A stretch of DNA of 51,091 bases from Flavobacteriaceae bacterium. Lineage in GTDB: Bacteria; Bacteroidota; Bacteroidia; Flavobacteriales; Flavobacteriaceae. The notes beneath the pieces were generated by a model. The model did no database searches and was not told where the DNA came from. It saw only the letters and a list, made by a program, of their open reading frames with translations. Of this stretch, positions 8,230 to 17,193 are shown piece by piece. The stretch lies in NCBI GenBank assembly GCA_028281065.1, contig JANQKN010000079.1, positions 1 to 51,091 of the forward strand, given 5' to 3'. Every line of letters begins with the position of its first letter. The first letter of the stretch is position 1. Made by a program: the position numbers and the translations under genes.

Positions 8230-10659
8230 TCATTCTTCTTTGGTAGAAAGTAATCGAGCCAATTGTGCTTGTATTTCGGGCTCCGCCAATCTAGCTTCCA
8301 TGGACCTTACAGCGGGTTCCGAAAGGAAACGCCCTAAAGGAATGATCGGTTCTATATCCTCGCCACCATCGTCTACCAGATCTTCCATAAAAGACATCAT
8401 GGTACTTTGCTGTTGCGGGATAGGTGTACGTTTGGACTGTACGTTGTTTACATTCTGTAAGGTTCTTTCGGTCTGCTTGGGATGGGCAAATGTAGCACTG
8501 GCAATCATGGACAGAGGTGCCAGCATCTGACTGCTATATGTAATCTTATCCGAAGGCTTACTGTAATTGGTGATCAACAAATGCCGTATTTCATATTTCC
8601 CCGTTAAGGTGGTATCCCTGGCCAATGCCTCTCCTAATCTTTGTGCTAAAGTAACCGTAACATTACCCCCAATATTGTTGTAATACCCTGCATCTCCAAA
8701 CTGCCCCACACTATCTATCCGTGCTACGGGACTTAGGTAAGGAAAACGGGCATTCATGGACATTGCCGTAGATCGTTTAATCATCTTGTTCTTACTGGGG
8801 TATTCTGCCAGAAGGTCCGAAAAGACCCCTAATCCATGGGGATCGCCTTCGGTACTTACCGGTGATATAATAGCACGTTCCCCCGATTGCAGCTCAGTCG
8901 CATTGGTAATTATAATGGGGCGGATATACTCATGTTCTCCGCTTTGAGGCAAAAGATTGAGATACGCCTGCCCCAACGGATTGTCCTTTCTTTTAAATAT
9001 GGTATCGAATTGGTTTTCCCACTGTATTTCCAGCAAGGCACCACGATCCCGAAATGTTCCAATATTGGTAATGCTCTTAAACAGATCCCTTCCCAACAAA
9101 CTGGCTACCGAAGCCGACAAATAATCCTTGTTGTATATACTACTTGCTCGGTATTGGAACGGGGCATCGTCGCTTTGGTATTTTAAAGGAAGGGCATTCT
9201 CATTTTCCAACAGTTCATATGCTTGGGCATAAAACATATTATTACCGCCTCCACCACCAGAGGCCCCCGTCATGGAAAACAAGTGTTTTCGGAAATAGTC
9301 CGGGTTTTTATCGAATAAGGAGCTTTGTACCAAAAAGGACCATAGACCTGCACGGGAACCCCCACCTTCTGCCGAAACCAGAATAATAGGGAATTTTTCG
9401 CCTTCTGGCTGACTTTGGATAAGACCACGGCGATCGGCAATCCAGGCATCGATATAAGCATTTACATTCATCCGGTCTTGGGGGGTATGCTCTATTTGGG
9501 TTGTGTAGCTGGCGTCATAATGGTTAAAATTGTTCCTATTGGCCTGATAAATACCCAATACGGCGCATAAAATAAACACAATGCCCAACAAAGGCACATC
9601 CAGGCGCTTACCGAATACCCGAATGAGGTTGAACAGGGTATAGATCCCTATAATACAAATCATAATAATGGAAAGCGGGGTGTATATTTCCAAGCTGGTA
9701 GGGTAAAAGAACAAAATGAGGTAGGAAACCAAAATAATAACTATAAACAATAAGGTAAGCCTCCCTCCAATATGTTTTTTAAACCACAAAACCTTTCTGT
9801 TATATGAAAGGGTGAGTAAAAGGAACAAGACCGCTAACAGTACCAGGGCGTAGAACAATCGGATTGAGTCCCCTTCGGTTCCTCCGCGGTTAAAAAACCC
9901 TAAAATGATAATAGCCAAAAAGCAAAGGGTCATCAAGATAATGGGCCCGTATTTCTTAAGCCACGTCCATTTCAGGATAAAATCCGATACAACTTGTGCA
10001 AACCTTTGGTTAAGGGCTAAAAGCATTAATCCAATAGCAATTAAAAAGCCCCAGTTGCCCGTAAAGATAATATCGTTGCCGTATACAGTTTGGAAGGTAT
10101 TGTTCACTGCAAAAGCCGCCGTAAGGATAAGGGCCGCTCCTAAGAATTTTGGGAACACCCGCTTTATGTACTGTTGCTGCGTTTCGACAAAAGTGGTCGC
10201 AATGCTTATTCCCCCTTTGGCCTTTTCTTCCAAATACATTTCTTTGGCATCTTTTGGAACACTAAAAAGTTTTGGCTTTTCCGACTCCGTATTTACGGAC
10301 GAATTCCAGACTGAAGGTTTGGGCGGATCGAAATAATCGCCTACCACACTAATAAAGAAAGCAAATACGGATAGCGCCATAAAGAACACAGGAACGGCAA
10401 TCCAGTGTTTGCTGGTTTGGTTCACTACAATAATCAAGTCGTTAACCTGTGGAACAAACCAAAGCATGAGGTAAATAATGAGCACAAAAACGAGGGACAT
10501 AAAATGTCTTTGGATTTCCTTAAGGACATCGAGCAGCCAAAAGCCAACGGTATTAACGGGTTTGGAAATGTATTTCATGATTTTACTTTTTATCGGTAGT
10601 TGGTTTTTCTTTTTTGGTTTTACACTTAGTACCCGAACAACATTGGGTTGGTCGTACAA
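8230..10659 (-). CDS. Multi-pass membrane protein with patatin-like hydrolase domain
   Basis: The protein has 809 residues. The first 380 or so contain about nine to ten hydrophobic helices. The remainder is soluble and starts with 'YIDAWIADRRGLIQ'. It shows a patatin-like arrangement: glycine-rich oxyanion segment 'ILVSAEGGGSRAGLWSF', nucleophile elbow 'SMTGASGGGGGNNMF' (Ser near residue 464) and 'GQFGDAGYYNNIGG' (Asp near residue 656) as the second dyad member. Patatins cleave acyl esters of phospholipids or glycolipids. Here the domain would sit at the inner membrane. No secretion signal or outer-membrane barrel is seen, unlike the PlpD type. Substrate and role are unknown. It lies 82 nt behind two unknown genes on the same strand. 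Confidence 0.75.
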   Translation of the reverse strand: MYDQPNVVRVLSVKPKKKNQLPIKSKIMKYISKPVNTVGFWLLDVLKEIQRHFMSLVFVLIIYLMLWFVPQVNDLIIVVNQTSKHWIAVPVFFMALSVFAFFISVVGDYFDPPKPSVWNSSVNTESEKPKLFSVPKDAKEMYLEEKAKGGISIATTFVETQQQYIKRVFPKFLGAALILTAAFAVNNTFQTVYGNDIIFTGNWGFLIAIGLMLLALNQRFAQVVSDFILKWTWLKKYGPIILMTLCFLAIIILGFFNRGGTEGDSIRLFYALVLLAVLFLLLTLSYNRKVLWFKKHIGGRLTLLFIVIILVSYLILFFYPTSLEIYTPLSIIMICIIGIYTLFNLIRVFGKRLDVPLLGIVFILCAVLGIYQANRNNFNHYDASYTTQIEHTPQDRMNVNAYIDAWIADRRGLIQSQPEGEKFPIILVSAEGGGSRAGLWSFLVQSSLFDKNPDYFRKHLFSMTGASGGGGGNNMFYAQAYELLENENALPLKYQSDDAPFQYRASSIYNKDYLSASVASLLGRDLFKSITNIGTFRDRGALLEIQWENQFDTIFKRKDNPLGQAYLNLLPQSGEHEYIRPIIITNATELQSGERAIISPVSTEGDPHGLGVFSDLLAEYPSKNKMIKRSTAMSMNARFPYLSPVARIDSVGQFGDAGYYNNIGGNVTVTLAQRLGEALARDTTLTGKYEIRHLLITNYSKPSDKITYSSQMLAPLSMIASATFAHPKQTERTLQNVNNVQSKRTPIPQQQSTMMSFMEDLVDDGGEDIEPIIPLGRFLSEPAVRSMEARLAEPEIQAQLARLLSTKEE

Positions 10660-10741
10660 TCTACGATAAACTGTGGGGAGCCTTATTATTGAATGTGGCT
10701 AAAATAGATACCTATTTTAAGGCGTGATATTCTGTTATTGC

Positions 10742-11635
10742 CTAGGATACTTCTGTCTTCTTAGTTTCGGTAGAGTCCTTTTTTTCTTCTTTTTTCTTGG
10801 GATCTTTTTTGGGATCCTTTTTAGGGTCTTTTTTAGGTTTCTCCTCCTGTACTTTGGCTTTGCTGGCCGTTACTGTACTTCCTTTATAGGTATAGCGGTG
10901 TGGTTTATTGGAGATTTTATATTCCAATTGTACACTGTCCAGGATCATTCCCAGTTCCTTCAGCTTATAATCTGCTGTTAGGTGTCCTTCTTCAGTAGGC
11001 ATTACTGTGGTCATATACGGGGGAACCGTACTGTCCTTCTTTTTGGCACTTTTCCCGAAGAGGATAACGCTTACATTCTCCGACTTGGGCAATAACCCTC
11101 TTACTTCTACCACATTGCTCACATTTTGAATGCTAACAAAGGTTCCTGGAGCCTTTATTTCTGAAATCACATTATGGTTATACACAGCAATGGGTAAACA
11201 TACCATGGTAATCCCTGTAGCAATGGCAACTGCAGTGGCAGCATTTTTTACTTGTTTGGAAAGTGTAGTAAGAATCTCCCCATAGGCATGATTGATCTCC
11301 CCCGGACTCCGCATATTGGTTTTGCTTAGGGCGGGTTCCGATCCACGTACCCCTACATAATATTTGGCGATAGCGATGGCTACCAAAGGGAGGATGGCAA
11401 AAAAATAGACCCATCCGTTGGTAGACTTCACATAGGTAGCAAAGCTGATACTCCCCAGAAAAGTTCCTCCGGCCAAATAAGTAAGGAAATTATTCAAGGT
11501 TTTAATTCGGTTGGTAAACAGGGTAACGCTCCCATCGATAAGGGTTCTTGCCTTTTGTAACCAATACTCGTCATAGCGTACAAAGGAAGTTTCGGCTGCA
11601 GCAGGGGTTTCTTGGGTTTCTACTTCGTCACTCAT
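10742..11635 (-). CDS. Hypothetical membrane protein with Lys/Asp/Pro-repeat tail
   Basis: The protein has 297 residues and I do not recognise a family. Three hydrophobic helices are visible (about 50-70, 73-93 and 132-152), followed by a hydrophilic domain of about 100 residues with beta-rich character. The strongly charged tail is built on tandem KKDP units followed by KKEEKKD. The tail is encoded by a near-perfect 12-nt tandem repeat around 10790-10840, a likely site of length variation. It is 15 nt downstream of the next small gene, so the two are probably co-transcribed. Confidence 0.7.
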   Translation of the reverse strand: MSDEVETQETPAAAETSFVRYDEYWLQKARTLIDGSVTLFTNRIKTLNNFLTYLAGGTFLGSISFATYVKSTNGWVYFFAILPLVAIAIAKYYVGVRGSEPALSKTNMRSPGEINHAYGEILTTLSKQVKNAATAVAIATGITMVCLPIAVYNHNVISEIKAPGTFVSIQNVSNVVEVRGLLPKSENVSVILFGKSAKKKDSTVPPYMTTVMPTEEGHLTADYKLKELGMILDSVQLEYKISNKPHRYTYKGSTVTASKAKVQEEKPKKDPKKDPKKDPKKKEEKKDSTETKKTEVS

Positions 11636-11650
11636 GGTGTTGTGTGTTGA

Positions 11651-12064
11651 TTAGTTGTTTTGTTGTTCTTCTTGTTCCCTTTTATACTTTTTTGGATTAT
11701 GGTAAGGAATGTAATTCTTGTGGTTCTCATCGCAATAGGCAACCATATAATCGTTTACTACTTTACCATCCTTTGTTTTCTTTACTTTTTCAACCAGGGG
11801 TTTTTTGGTTTTGTTGGGAGTAGCTTCTGTTTCTTCATCTAGGGCCTGGGTAAATTGCTTGAGCAGTGAAATGCCATCGGGGGTAAGGGATTCTGCTTCG
11901 CCGTCGGCTTCTTTTAAAATCACATTAACGCCTTGGGCTTTTTGCATGGCGAATTGAATGCCCGATCCGTCTACGCCATCGGAAATAGAGATCTTCCCGC
12001 CTTTGGGGTCTACATAAAAATGGGGATTGGGGCAGTCTTCTTTGTAGCAAGTAACTAGATTCAT
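11651..12064 (-). CDS. Hypothetical small protein
   Basis: The protein has 137 residues, counted from the ATG at 12064; a TTG two codons earlier is less likely. It is soluble with no signal peptide. It contains 'CYKEDCPNPHFYVD' near the N-terminus and 'YCDENHKNYIPYHNP' near the C-terminus. These Cys and His residues could form a metal site, but this is not a recognised zinc-finger spacing. The middle is an acidic-to-basic linker. No family is recognised. It heads a possible three-gene leftward unit ending with the patatin-like gene. Confidence 0.65.
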   Translation of the reverse strand: MNLVTCYKEDCPNPHFYVDPKGGKISISDGVDGSGIQFAMQKAQGVNVILKEADGEAESLTPDGISLLKQFTQALDEETEATPNKTKKPLVEKVKKTKDGKVVNDYMVAYCDENHKNYIPYHNPKKYKREQEEQQNN

Positions 12065-12070
12065 AATCAA

Positions 12071-12802
12071 CTGGTTTACAGCTAATTTATAAAATCCTAT
12101 TTGTAAACTGACTACCCACTACAGGGGATTTTTCCTGAAAATGGCTATTTCTACGGTTTTCCCGTAAAATCCTGCAGAGGTCATCGAGTGGTTTTACTGA
12201 AATCAAAGGTGTATCGAGATGACAACACAGAATGATAAAAAAATTGACAATGGTTAAAAAATGATGAAAATTTTGTCATGCTTCCCTTTTATGCAGAATA
12301 GTACACCGTCAAACTCTGGGATTTCATTGAGAAGACTGCCTTACGATTCGACTTTGTAAAAAAACCTTCTTCTTTATGTTCTTCTATCCTTTTTTTGCTT
12401 CTCCAAAAAAAGAATGAAAAAAAGGAGCCCATTTCGAAGGAATTTTGCTTCGCAAACCATCGCTAAAACTTTGCGGTCTTCGACCTGAATCTCAAAGCTT
12501 TTATCGATGTATTCTTACGAAATGGATGAGATTTTGATCTATAAGTAGAATGAGTTGCGAAACAGACCTTTTATGCAGCATAGTACGCTGTCAAGCTCCA
12601 AGGCTCCATTGAGAACATTGCCTTACGATTCGACTTCGGGACCCGTAGCCCGAAAATGCGTTGATAACAAAATGCTGTTTGAGTTCGTTGGACGAGTTCA
12701 TTTTGTTTAGCAGTAAGGGCGTCACGGGTGAATAAGAATCGTCTGGCTAGATTTTTTGGTTCTTTTTTATCAATGAAAAAAGAACATCAAAAAAACAAAA
12801 AG
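12071..12802. repeat. Repeat-rich non-coding region
   Basis: No supportable ORF lies in these 732 bp. There are four repeat structures. (a) A copy of a palindromic TCGAGTGG...TGTATCGAGA element lies at 12184-12219. (b) A 23-nt segment at 12266-12288 matches 17439-17461 at 21 of 23 positions. (c) A 69-nt direct repeat, 12286-12354 and 12568-12636, matches at 57 of 69 positions. (d) Hairpins lie at 12387-12426 (10-bp perfect arms TCCTTTTTTT/AAAAAAAGGA) and at 12759-12785 (GTTCTTTTTT/AAAAAAGAAC). The last is 18 nt past the stop of the leftward gene and may terminate it. Confidence 0.7.
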
Positions 12803-14293
12803 CTATTCCACAACCTCAAACGCCTGTATGGCAGCATTGGGCTCTATAATGGTATGACCTTGCCAGAACCCGGGATCGTATTTGGAAAGATAAGTGGCCT
12901 TAACATTCTTGTTTTCAGGGGCAGCCTCGTAACGTTCTTGGGAAATGTATTCGGAATCGAACACAACGAGTTCGTACTTCACCACATTGGTGGTTTCCAC
13001 ATCCAACTGCAACGAAAGCTCGTTCTGCTTTCTGCGTCCTTTTACGTGTTTGTTCTTTTCTATGACTTTTAGGGGACGGTCCAATCCAAAGAAGCTTCCG
13101 TCCTCAAGTTCTATATAGCGGGGACCGTAGGTGCCATTCAGCTCTTTGGCAAATAGCATTTTACCACGGAATACGTTTTGCCGGAACTTAATCCCCAACA
13201 GGCCGAAACGTTTCAGGGGGCGTACGTTATCGAACTCCAACCGAACAATGGCATAGTCACTGGTGTTTACGTACATAGTTCCCGCAAAGTCCTTCTTGCC
13301 TTTGGGCTCAAAATCGATGATGTACACGGGCTCGTTGTCGATAAAGGTGTAATCGCGTCGGGTAAAGCGGTATCGGTTCGATTTCTCTAGGATGTCCAGC
13401 TTGGAGCCTTCGTGAAAAAAGAGCTCTTGGTACAGTTCAGAAATACGGGCTTTTATGTTTTCCTGAAAGTAGGAACGGCTTTCTTCTTGTTGCTTCTCTA
13501 CTTCCACCTTCATGGCTTGGGCATCTTCTTCGGCATCGGCCAGGGAATCCAACTGTACCTTGGTACCAAAGATCCCGGATTTTATTTTGAGGTAGGAATC
13601 GGGCTTTACGTTTTCCTTAAAAATGCGTTCCAGTTTTTCGGAAAGGCCATCGAAGGAAATGTCCTTGGATTTGTCATACAGTTCGGCAGCCTTGTCTATG
13701 TGCAGTTTGTGGTTTTGGTAGTTGCCATAAAACTCCCCGGCTACTTCTTTGTAGTAGGCAGATCGTTTGGGAACGATACGGGCAATGCTGTCCATGAGTT
13801 CTTTATTAAGCTCCGCAATGGTGGATTTTTTGAATCCGAAATCCAGCTTCTGCATGTGGTTTTTGTCCGACTGGCGGAAGAAGATCTTCTTCTTGCTCAG
13901 ATCCATGGCGTAGTTACGGGTCATATAGTATTTCACACTGTCGATAATCTCCTCTACATCCAGTTGGGTATTGCTTAAAAACACCTGCTTCAGCTCAAAA
14001 GCTTTGGGTGCCAACTTAATCACGGTATCGGTAGGTTGGGTTACCGTCCATCCTATTTTTTCATATCCCATGGAGGATACATACACAGAATCCTGCGGAT
14101 GTCCCAAATCGCTCAATAACACGGTAAACACGCCTTCCTCATTGGTAATGAGCCCTTGGTGCTCACCGGTTTGTACGGTAGCAAAGGAAACGGGTTTGCC
14201 GGTTTTGGCATCGACTACCTTGGCAGAAAAGGATTGGGCAACTAACGAAGTGCTTAGTAAGCATAGTAAAATAAGGGGAAGGTACTTTTTCAT
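12803..14293 (-). CDS. Secreted carboxypeptidase-regulatory-like domain protein
   Basis: The protein has 496 residues. A signal peptide (MKKYLPLILLCLLSTSLVAQS) is followed by a carboxypeptidase-regulatory-like beta-sandwich (about 22-95, 'SAKVVDAKTGKPVSFATVQTGEHQGLITNEEGVF'). This module is common at the start of Bacteroidota outer-membrane proteins. The rest is a mixed domain with a coiled-coil-like stretch around 235-275 and a beta-rich C-terminal half ('FTRRDYTFIDNEPVYIIDFEPKGKKDFAGTMYVN'). It has no TonB barrel and no sorting domain. It is probably periplasmic or attached to the outer membrane, with unknown function. An 8-bp inverted repeat lies just upstream of its start. Confidence 0.8.
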   Translation of the reverse strand: MKKYLPLILLCLLSTSLVAQSFSAKVVDAKTGKPVSFATVQTGEHQGLITNEEGVFTVLLSDLGHPQDSVYVSSMGYEKIGWTVTQPTDTVIKLAPKAFELKQVFLSNTQLDVEEIIDSVKYYMTRNYAMDLSKKKIFFRQSDKNHMQKLDFGFKKSTIAELNKELMDSIARIVPKRSAYYKEVAGEFYGNYQNHKLHIDKAAELYDKSKDISFDGLSEKLERIFKENVKPDSYLKIKSGIFGTKVQLDSLADAEEDAQAMKVEVEKQQEESRSYFQENIKARISELYQELFFHEGSKLDILEKSNRYRFTRRDYTFIDNEPVYIIDFEPKGKKDFAGTMYVNTSDYAIVRLEFDNVRPLKRFGLLGIKFRQNVFRGKMLFAKELNGTYGPRYIELEDGSFFGLDRPLKVIEKNKHVKGRRKQNELSLQLDVETTNVVKYELVVFDSEYISQERYEAAPENKNVKATYLSKYDPGFWQGHTIIEPNAAIQAFEVVE

Positions 14294-14307
14294 ACGATGG
14301 TTTTATT

Positions 14308-14344
14308 CTATAGACGTTGGGCTGGTTAAAAAAGTTGTCTATAG
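14308..14344. promoter_or_regulatory. Inverted repeat upstream of the carboxypeptidase-regulatory-like gene
   Basis: CTATAGAC (14308-14315) and GTCTATAG (14337-14344) are perfect inverted arms separated by 21 nt. They lie 15-51 nt before the ATG at 14293, in the untranslated or promoter region. This could be an operator or a leader hairpin, but no known site is recognised. Confidence 0.25.
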
Positions 14345-14433
14345 GGAAGACGAAGGAAGGGGGAAGTTGTTACTCATATTAGTAATTTAATTATCTTAGA
14401 TAGTCTCCCTTCCCTTTAAAGATAGTAGTCGAA

Positions 14434-17193
14434 TTATAAATCAGAAATTAAGTAATCATCATCATCTAATTCATCTAAGTGTTCATTATCAAATTCAGAA
14501 AAATCATTAAACTTAAGAAATCTATATTTCTGATATAAAGCAAACAACTTCTCACGCTCAACAATATTTCGAGATTCAATGATTTTTTCTATCACAGGTA
14601 ACCCTACCATTGCTGTTTCCCCTATAGACCTAACAAACCATTCCATATCGTCGCTCATCCTGGAATATATCATAATAGCACCATGCCACCAATCATGGTA
14701 TAATAAAGGCTTAATATCTATACTTCGATTAGAAAACTCTTTTGCTACCAAATGTTCTTGGTACCTTAAATGGCCAAATCCATATTTCCCATCAGGAGAC
14801 ATAGGAATAAGTATTTCACAAGGGTCTATTAACTCGTTAAGGGCTTCAATTGCTTCTTCTTTCCTTAAGTGATTAGACAAGACCTTAATGGCATGAGACT
14901 CCAAGGTATCTTTATATTCTGACCTAGTTGCATTGGAATGCAAATAATATGCTAGTTTTTGGGCTAATTTATTTAAGATATTAGGTGACGTGGATATCCG
15001 GGTTACAATATGTTTCACATTATCATAATATCCTGTGAGCAACATCAATCGTTGTTCATATAGTTTTACTTCTGTTTTTGGAAGTGAAAGTTTATGCCCA
15101 GCTAGGACACAAAGAGTTGTGGTTAATAAAGGGTTTCTAATAATCTCGCTAATAGCCTTATTTTTTAATAAATGATCTTGTATTTTTTTGATTATAATGT
15201 CTCCTTCAGGCTCTTCATTGAACCAACTTTTAATAAACGAATTCCTTTGGGGATCAGTAAAAGGCAGTAAGGTTACAGGGAAAAATGGAATTTCTTCTAA
15301 ATATGGACCATACATTCGGGAGGACAGGATAATCTGTAAATTGGGATACTTTTTTTCTAATTTACTTGCTGCCTTAGGCAACCATGGCGCAAGTTTTATG
15401 GCTTCATCCAATCCATCCAATAGTAGTAATACATTTTCATTTTCTAGTAAATTTTTGAATTCTTCCAAGGAACGATCTACTCCAACACTTTTTGTGTAAA
15501 ACCATAACCAAGGCTCTAGGTTTTCTATATCTTTTCGAATTTCTTTTTCTTTGCTGTTCTCTATACCCAACTTAATTGCATACCCCAATGGAACTGGCAT
15601 TACAAGTTTTTCAGAATCTACCATACTCTGAGCATACATTTCTAAACTAGTAGACTTTCCAGCGCCAGCATCCCCAAGAACAGAAATATTTAGCCCTGTA
15701 TTAAATACTTGTTCTATTCCTAATCTGAATCGGTTAGATTCTTTTCTATCCTCATCCTCAATATTTGAATCTATATCATGTCCAAGACAAGAAAAATAGG
15801 CTTTGTTTTCTGCCTTAAAAATTAGTGAAGCTGTATGTAAGATAGTACTGCATTTTTCAATAAACACCTTTAACTCCTCTGTATTAGGAGGTAGCTCATT
15901 AAATTCTGCTACTCGACTCTCTATCCAATGTCTTTTCTTGGTGATTTCATCAGCTAACAACTTAGCATTAATAGTTAGTTTATAGGATATCCTAGAGAGT
16001 TCATCATTCAAATAATCCAACCTTCCTGAAGTTTTCAGCTGTAACTTTCCGACTTTATTCAATAAATCCCTCGTACCATTAACATCATGCTTTACTTGTG
16101 TTAGTTGTTTTAAAATATATTTTCTTTCTTTTTCTCGCTCTTTTACTAATTCGCCTCTTTTTATCTCCATAAGCTCTTCTCTAGCTTCTTGCGAAAGTTC
16201 TATGTCCAACTTCAAACTATATTTTCTTACGGCCTCGTTTATACTATATACAAACTGATTATCTTGCTCATTTAATCTTTCCAACTTTTTAAGTTCATCA
16301 TTTCTTTTCTTATTTAGTTTGCTTATATATTGTTGGATCCTTTTAAGTTCAGAGCTTTCTAACTGTATTGCTTTCTTTGTATTAAAAACATACTGTTCTT
16401 GAGATTCAGCCTTTTTATCATTACTATTAAGTTTATGAGAGACTATTTTTTTAGAAAGCACCTTTTCAATTTGAATTATAGTAGGTTCTAATCTTTCCCA
16501 TTCACTTACCGAAATAGTCTTCGTCAATGCCTCAGGTTGAAATTTTGCATGGAAAAAATAATGCGAGGTCCTCTTACCCAAAGAAAAATCAATATCGGTA
16601 TAAATATTCCCTAAGTCTTTTATCTTTTTAGATTTAAGTGCGTCTAACAAAAACTTATTGCTAAAAGAAGGCTTTAGCTTGGATTTAATTTCAAAATTAA
16701 CTCCCATAAGCTTACGTACGATTTTTGGAGAACTTTCTATCAATGCTTTAGCTAAATCATGACCATCTATAATCTTAATTTTTTTACCTTCAAGAGTAGG
16801 GTACGTATCGAATCTGGTCTCCATGGTTTTAGAATCGATAGGGTGTGTAGAAATCAATATTACTTTAGAAGGGCGATAAGGGTTTTGATCTGTATAAACG
16901 TGCGTTTTATTAAAACACATAGTTAATTGATTGACTATTGTCTGTAGACTTTTAGTATCTGATGCCGTTCTACTAGGTTTATGGTGTTTAACTTGAGCCA
17001 CCCATAATTCCATATCTCCAAAAAAATCTTCATTCCAAATAATGATATCTTTTCCAGCTTCCGGATTTCTTCCATTAAAATCTACTTTACTAAACCCAAT
17101 ATCCTCAAAATGAGGTATAATTACATCACATGTAACTTGATCCTCATGCATCTTTTGTAATACCTTGAGAATTTCTTTTACTTGATTTGCCAT
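14434..17193 (-). CDS. NACHT-type STAND NTPase with N-terminal Mrr-like nuclease domain (antiphage candidate)
   Basis: The protein has 919 residues. Residues 25-72 ('HFEDIGFSKVDFNGRNPEAGKDI' then 'ELWVAQVKHHK') match the Mrr-type PD-(D/E)xK fold, with D49 and Q67-V-K69 as probable metal-site and catalytic residues. Residues 275-420 are a long charged coiled coil. The NACHT NTPase follows, with Walker A 'GDAGAGKST' (507-515), Walker B 'LLLLDGLDEA' (589-598) and sensor 'IILSSR' (621-626). Then comes a helical region and an acidic tail ('DELDDDD'). NACHT-containing bacterial STAND proteins are known antiphage sensors whose N-terminal effector is triggered on oligomerisation. A nuclease effector fits that plan. 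No repeat-type sensor is obvious at the C-terminus. Codon and base use look AT-richer than in flanking genes, suggesting transfer. Confidence 0.85.
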   Translation of the reverse strand: MANQVKEILKVLQKMHEDQVTCDVIIPHFEDIGFSKVDFNGRNPEAGKDIIIWNEDFFGDMELWVAQVKHHKPSRTASDTKSLQTIVNQLTMCFNKTHVYTDQNPYRPSKVILISTHPIDSKTMETRFDTYPTLEGKKIKIIDGHDLAKALIESSPKIVRKLMGVNFEIKSKLKPSFSNKFLLDALKSKKIKDLGNIYTDIDFSLGKRTSHYFFHAKFQPEALTKTISVSEWERLEPTIIQIEKVLSKKIVSHKLNSNDKKAESQEQYVFNTKKAIQLESSELKRIQQYISKLNKKRNDELKKLERLNEQDNQFVYSINEAVRKYSLKLDIELSQEAREELMEIKRGELVKEREKERKYILKQLTQVKHDVNGTRDLLNKVGKLQLKTSGRLDYLNDELSRISYKLTINAKLLADEITKKRHWIESRVAEFNELPPNTEELKVFIEKCSTILHTASLIFKAENKAYFSCLGHDIDSNIEDEDRKESNRFRLGIEQVFNTGLNISVLGDAGAGKSTSLEMYAQSMVDSEKLVMPVPLGYAIKLGIENSKEKEIRKDIENLEPWLWFYTKSVGVDRSLEEFKNLLENENVLLLLDGLDEAIKLAPWLPKAASKLEKKYPNLQIILSSRMYGPYLEEIPFFPVTLLPFTDPQRNSFIKSWFNEEPEGDIIIKKIQDHLLKNKAISEIIRNPLLTTTLCVLAGHKLSLPKTEVKLYEQRLMLLTGYYDNVKHIVTRISTSPNILNKLAQKLAYYLHSNATRSEYKDTLESHAIKVLSNHLRKEEAIEALNELIDPCEILIPMSPDGKYGFGHLRYQEHLVAKEFSNRSIDIKPLLYHDWWHGAIMIYSRMSDDMEWFVRSIGETAMVGLPVIEKIIESRNIVEREKLFALYQKYRFLKFNDFSEFDNEHLDELDDDDYLISDL

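Noticed and set aside
10742..10850. A CRISPR-like or satellite signal from the GGATCCTTTTT repeats
   Set aside because: It is the coding sequence of the KKDP tandem tail of the 297-residue protein.
12071..12802. A CRISPR array in the repeat-rich gap
   Set aside because: There are only pairs of imperfect repeats with unequal spacing, and no cas genes.
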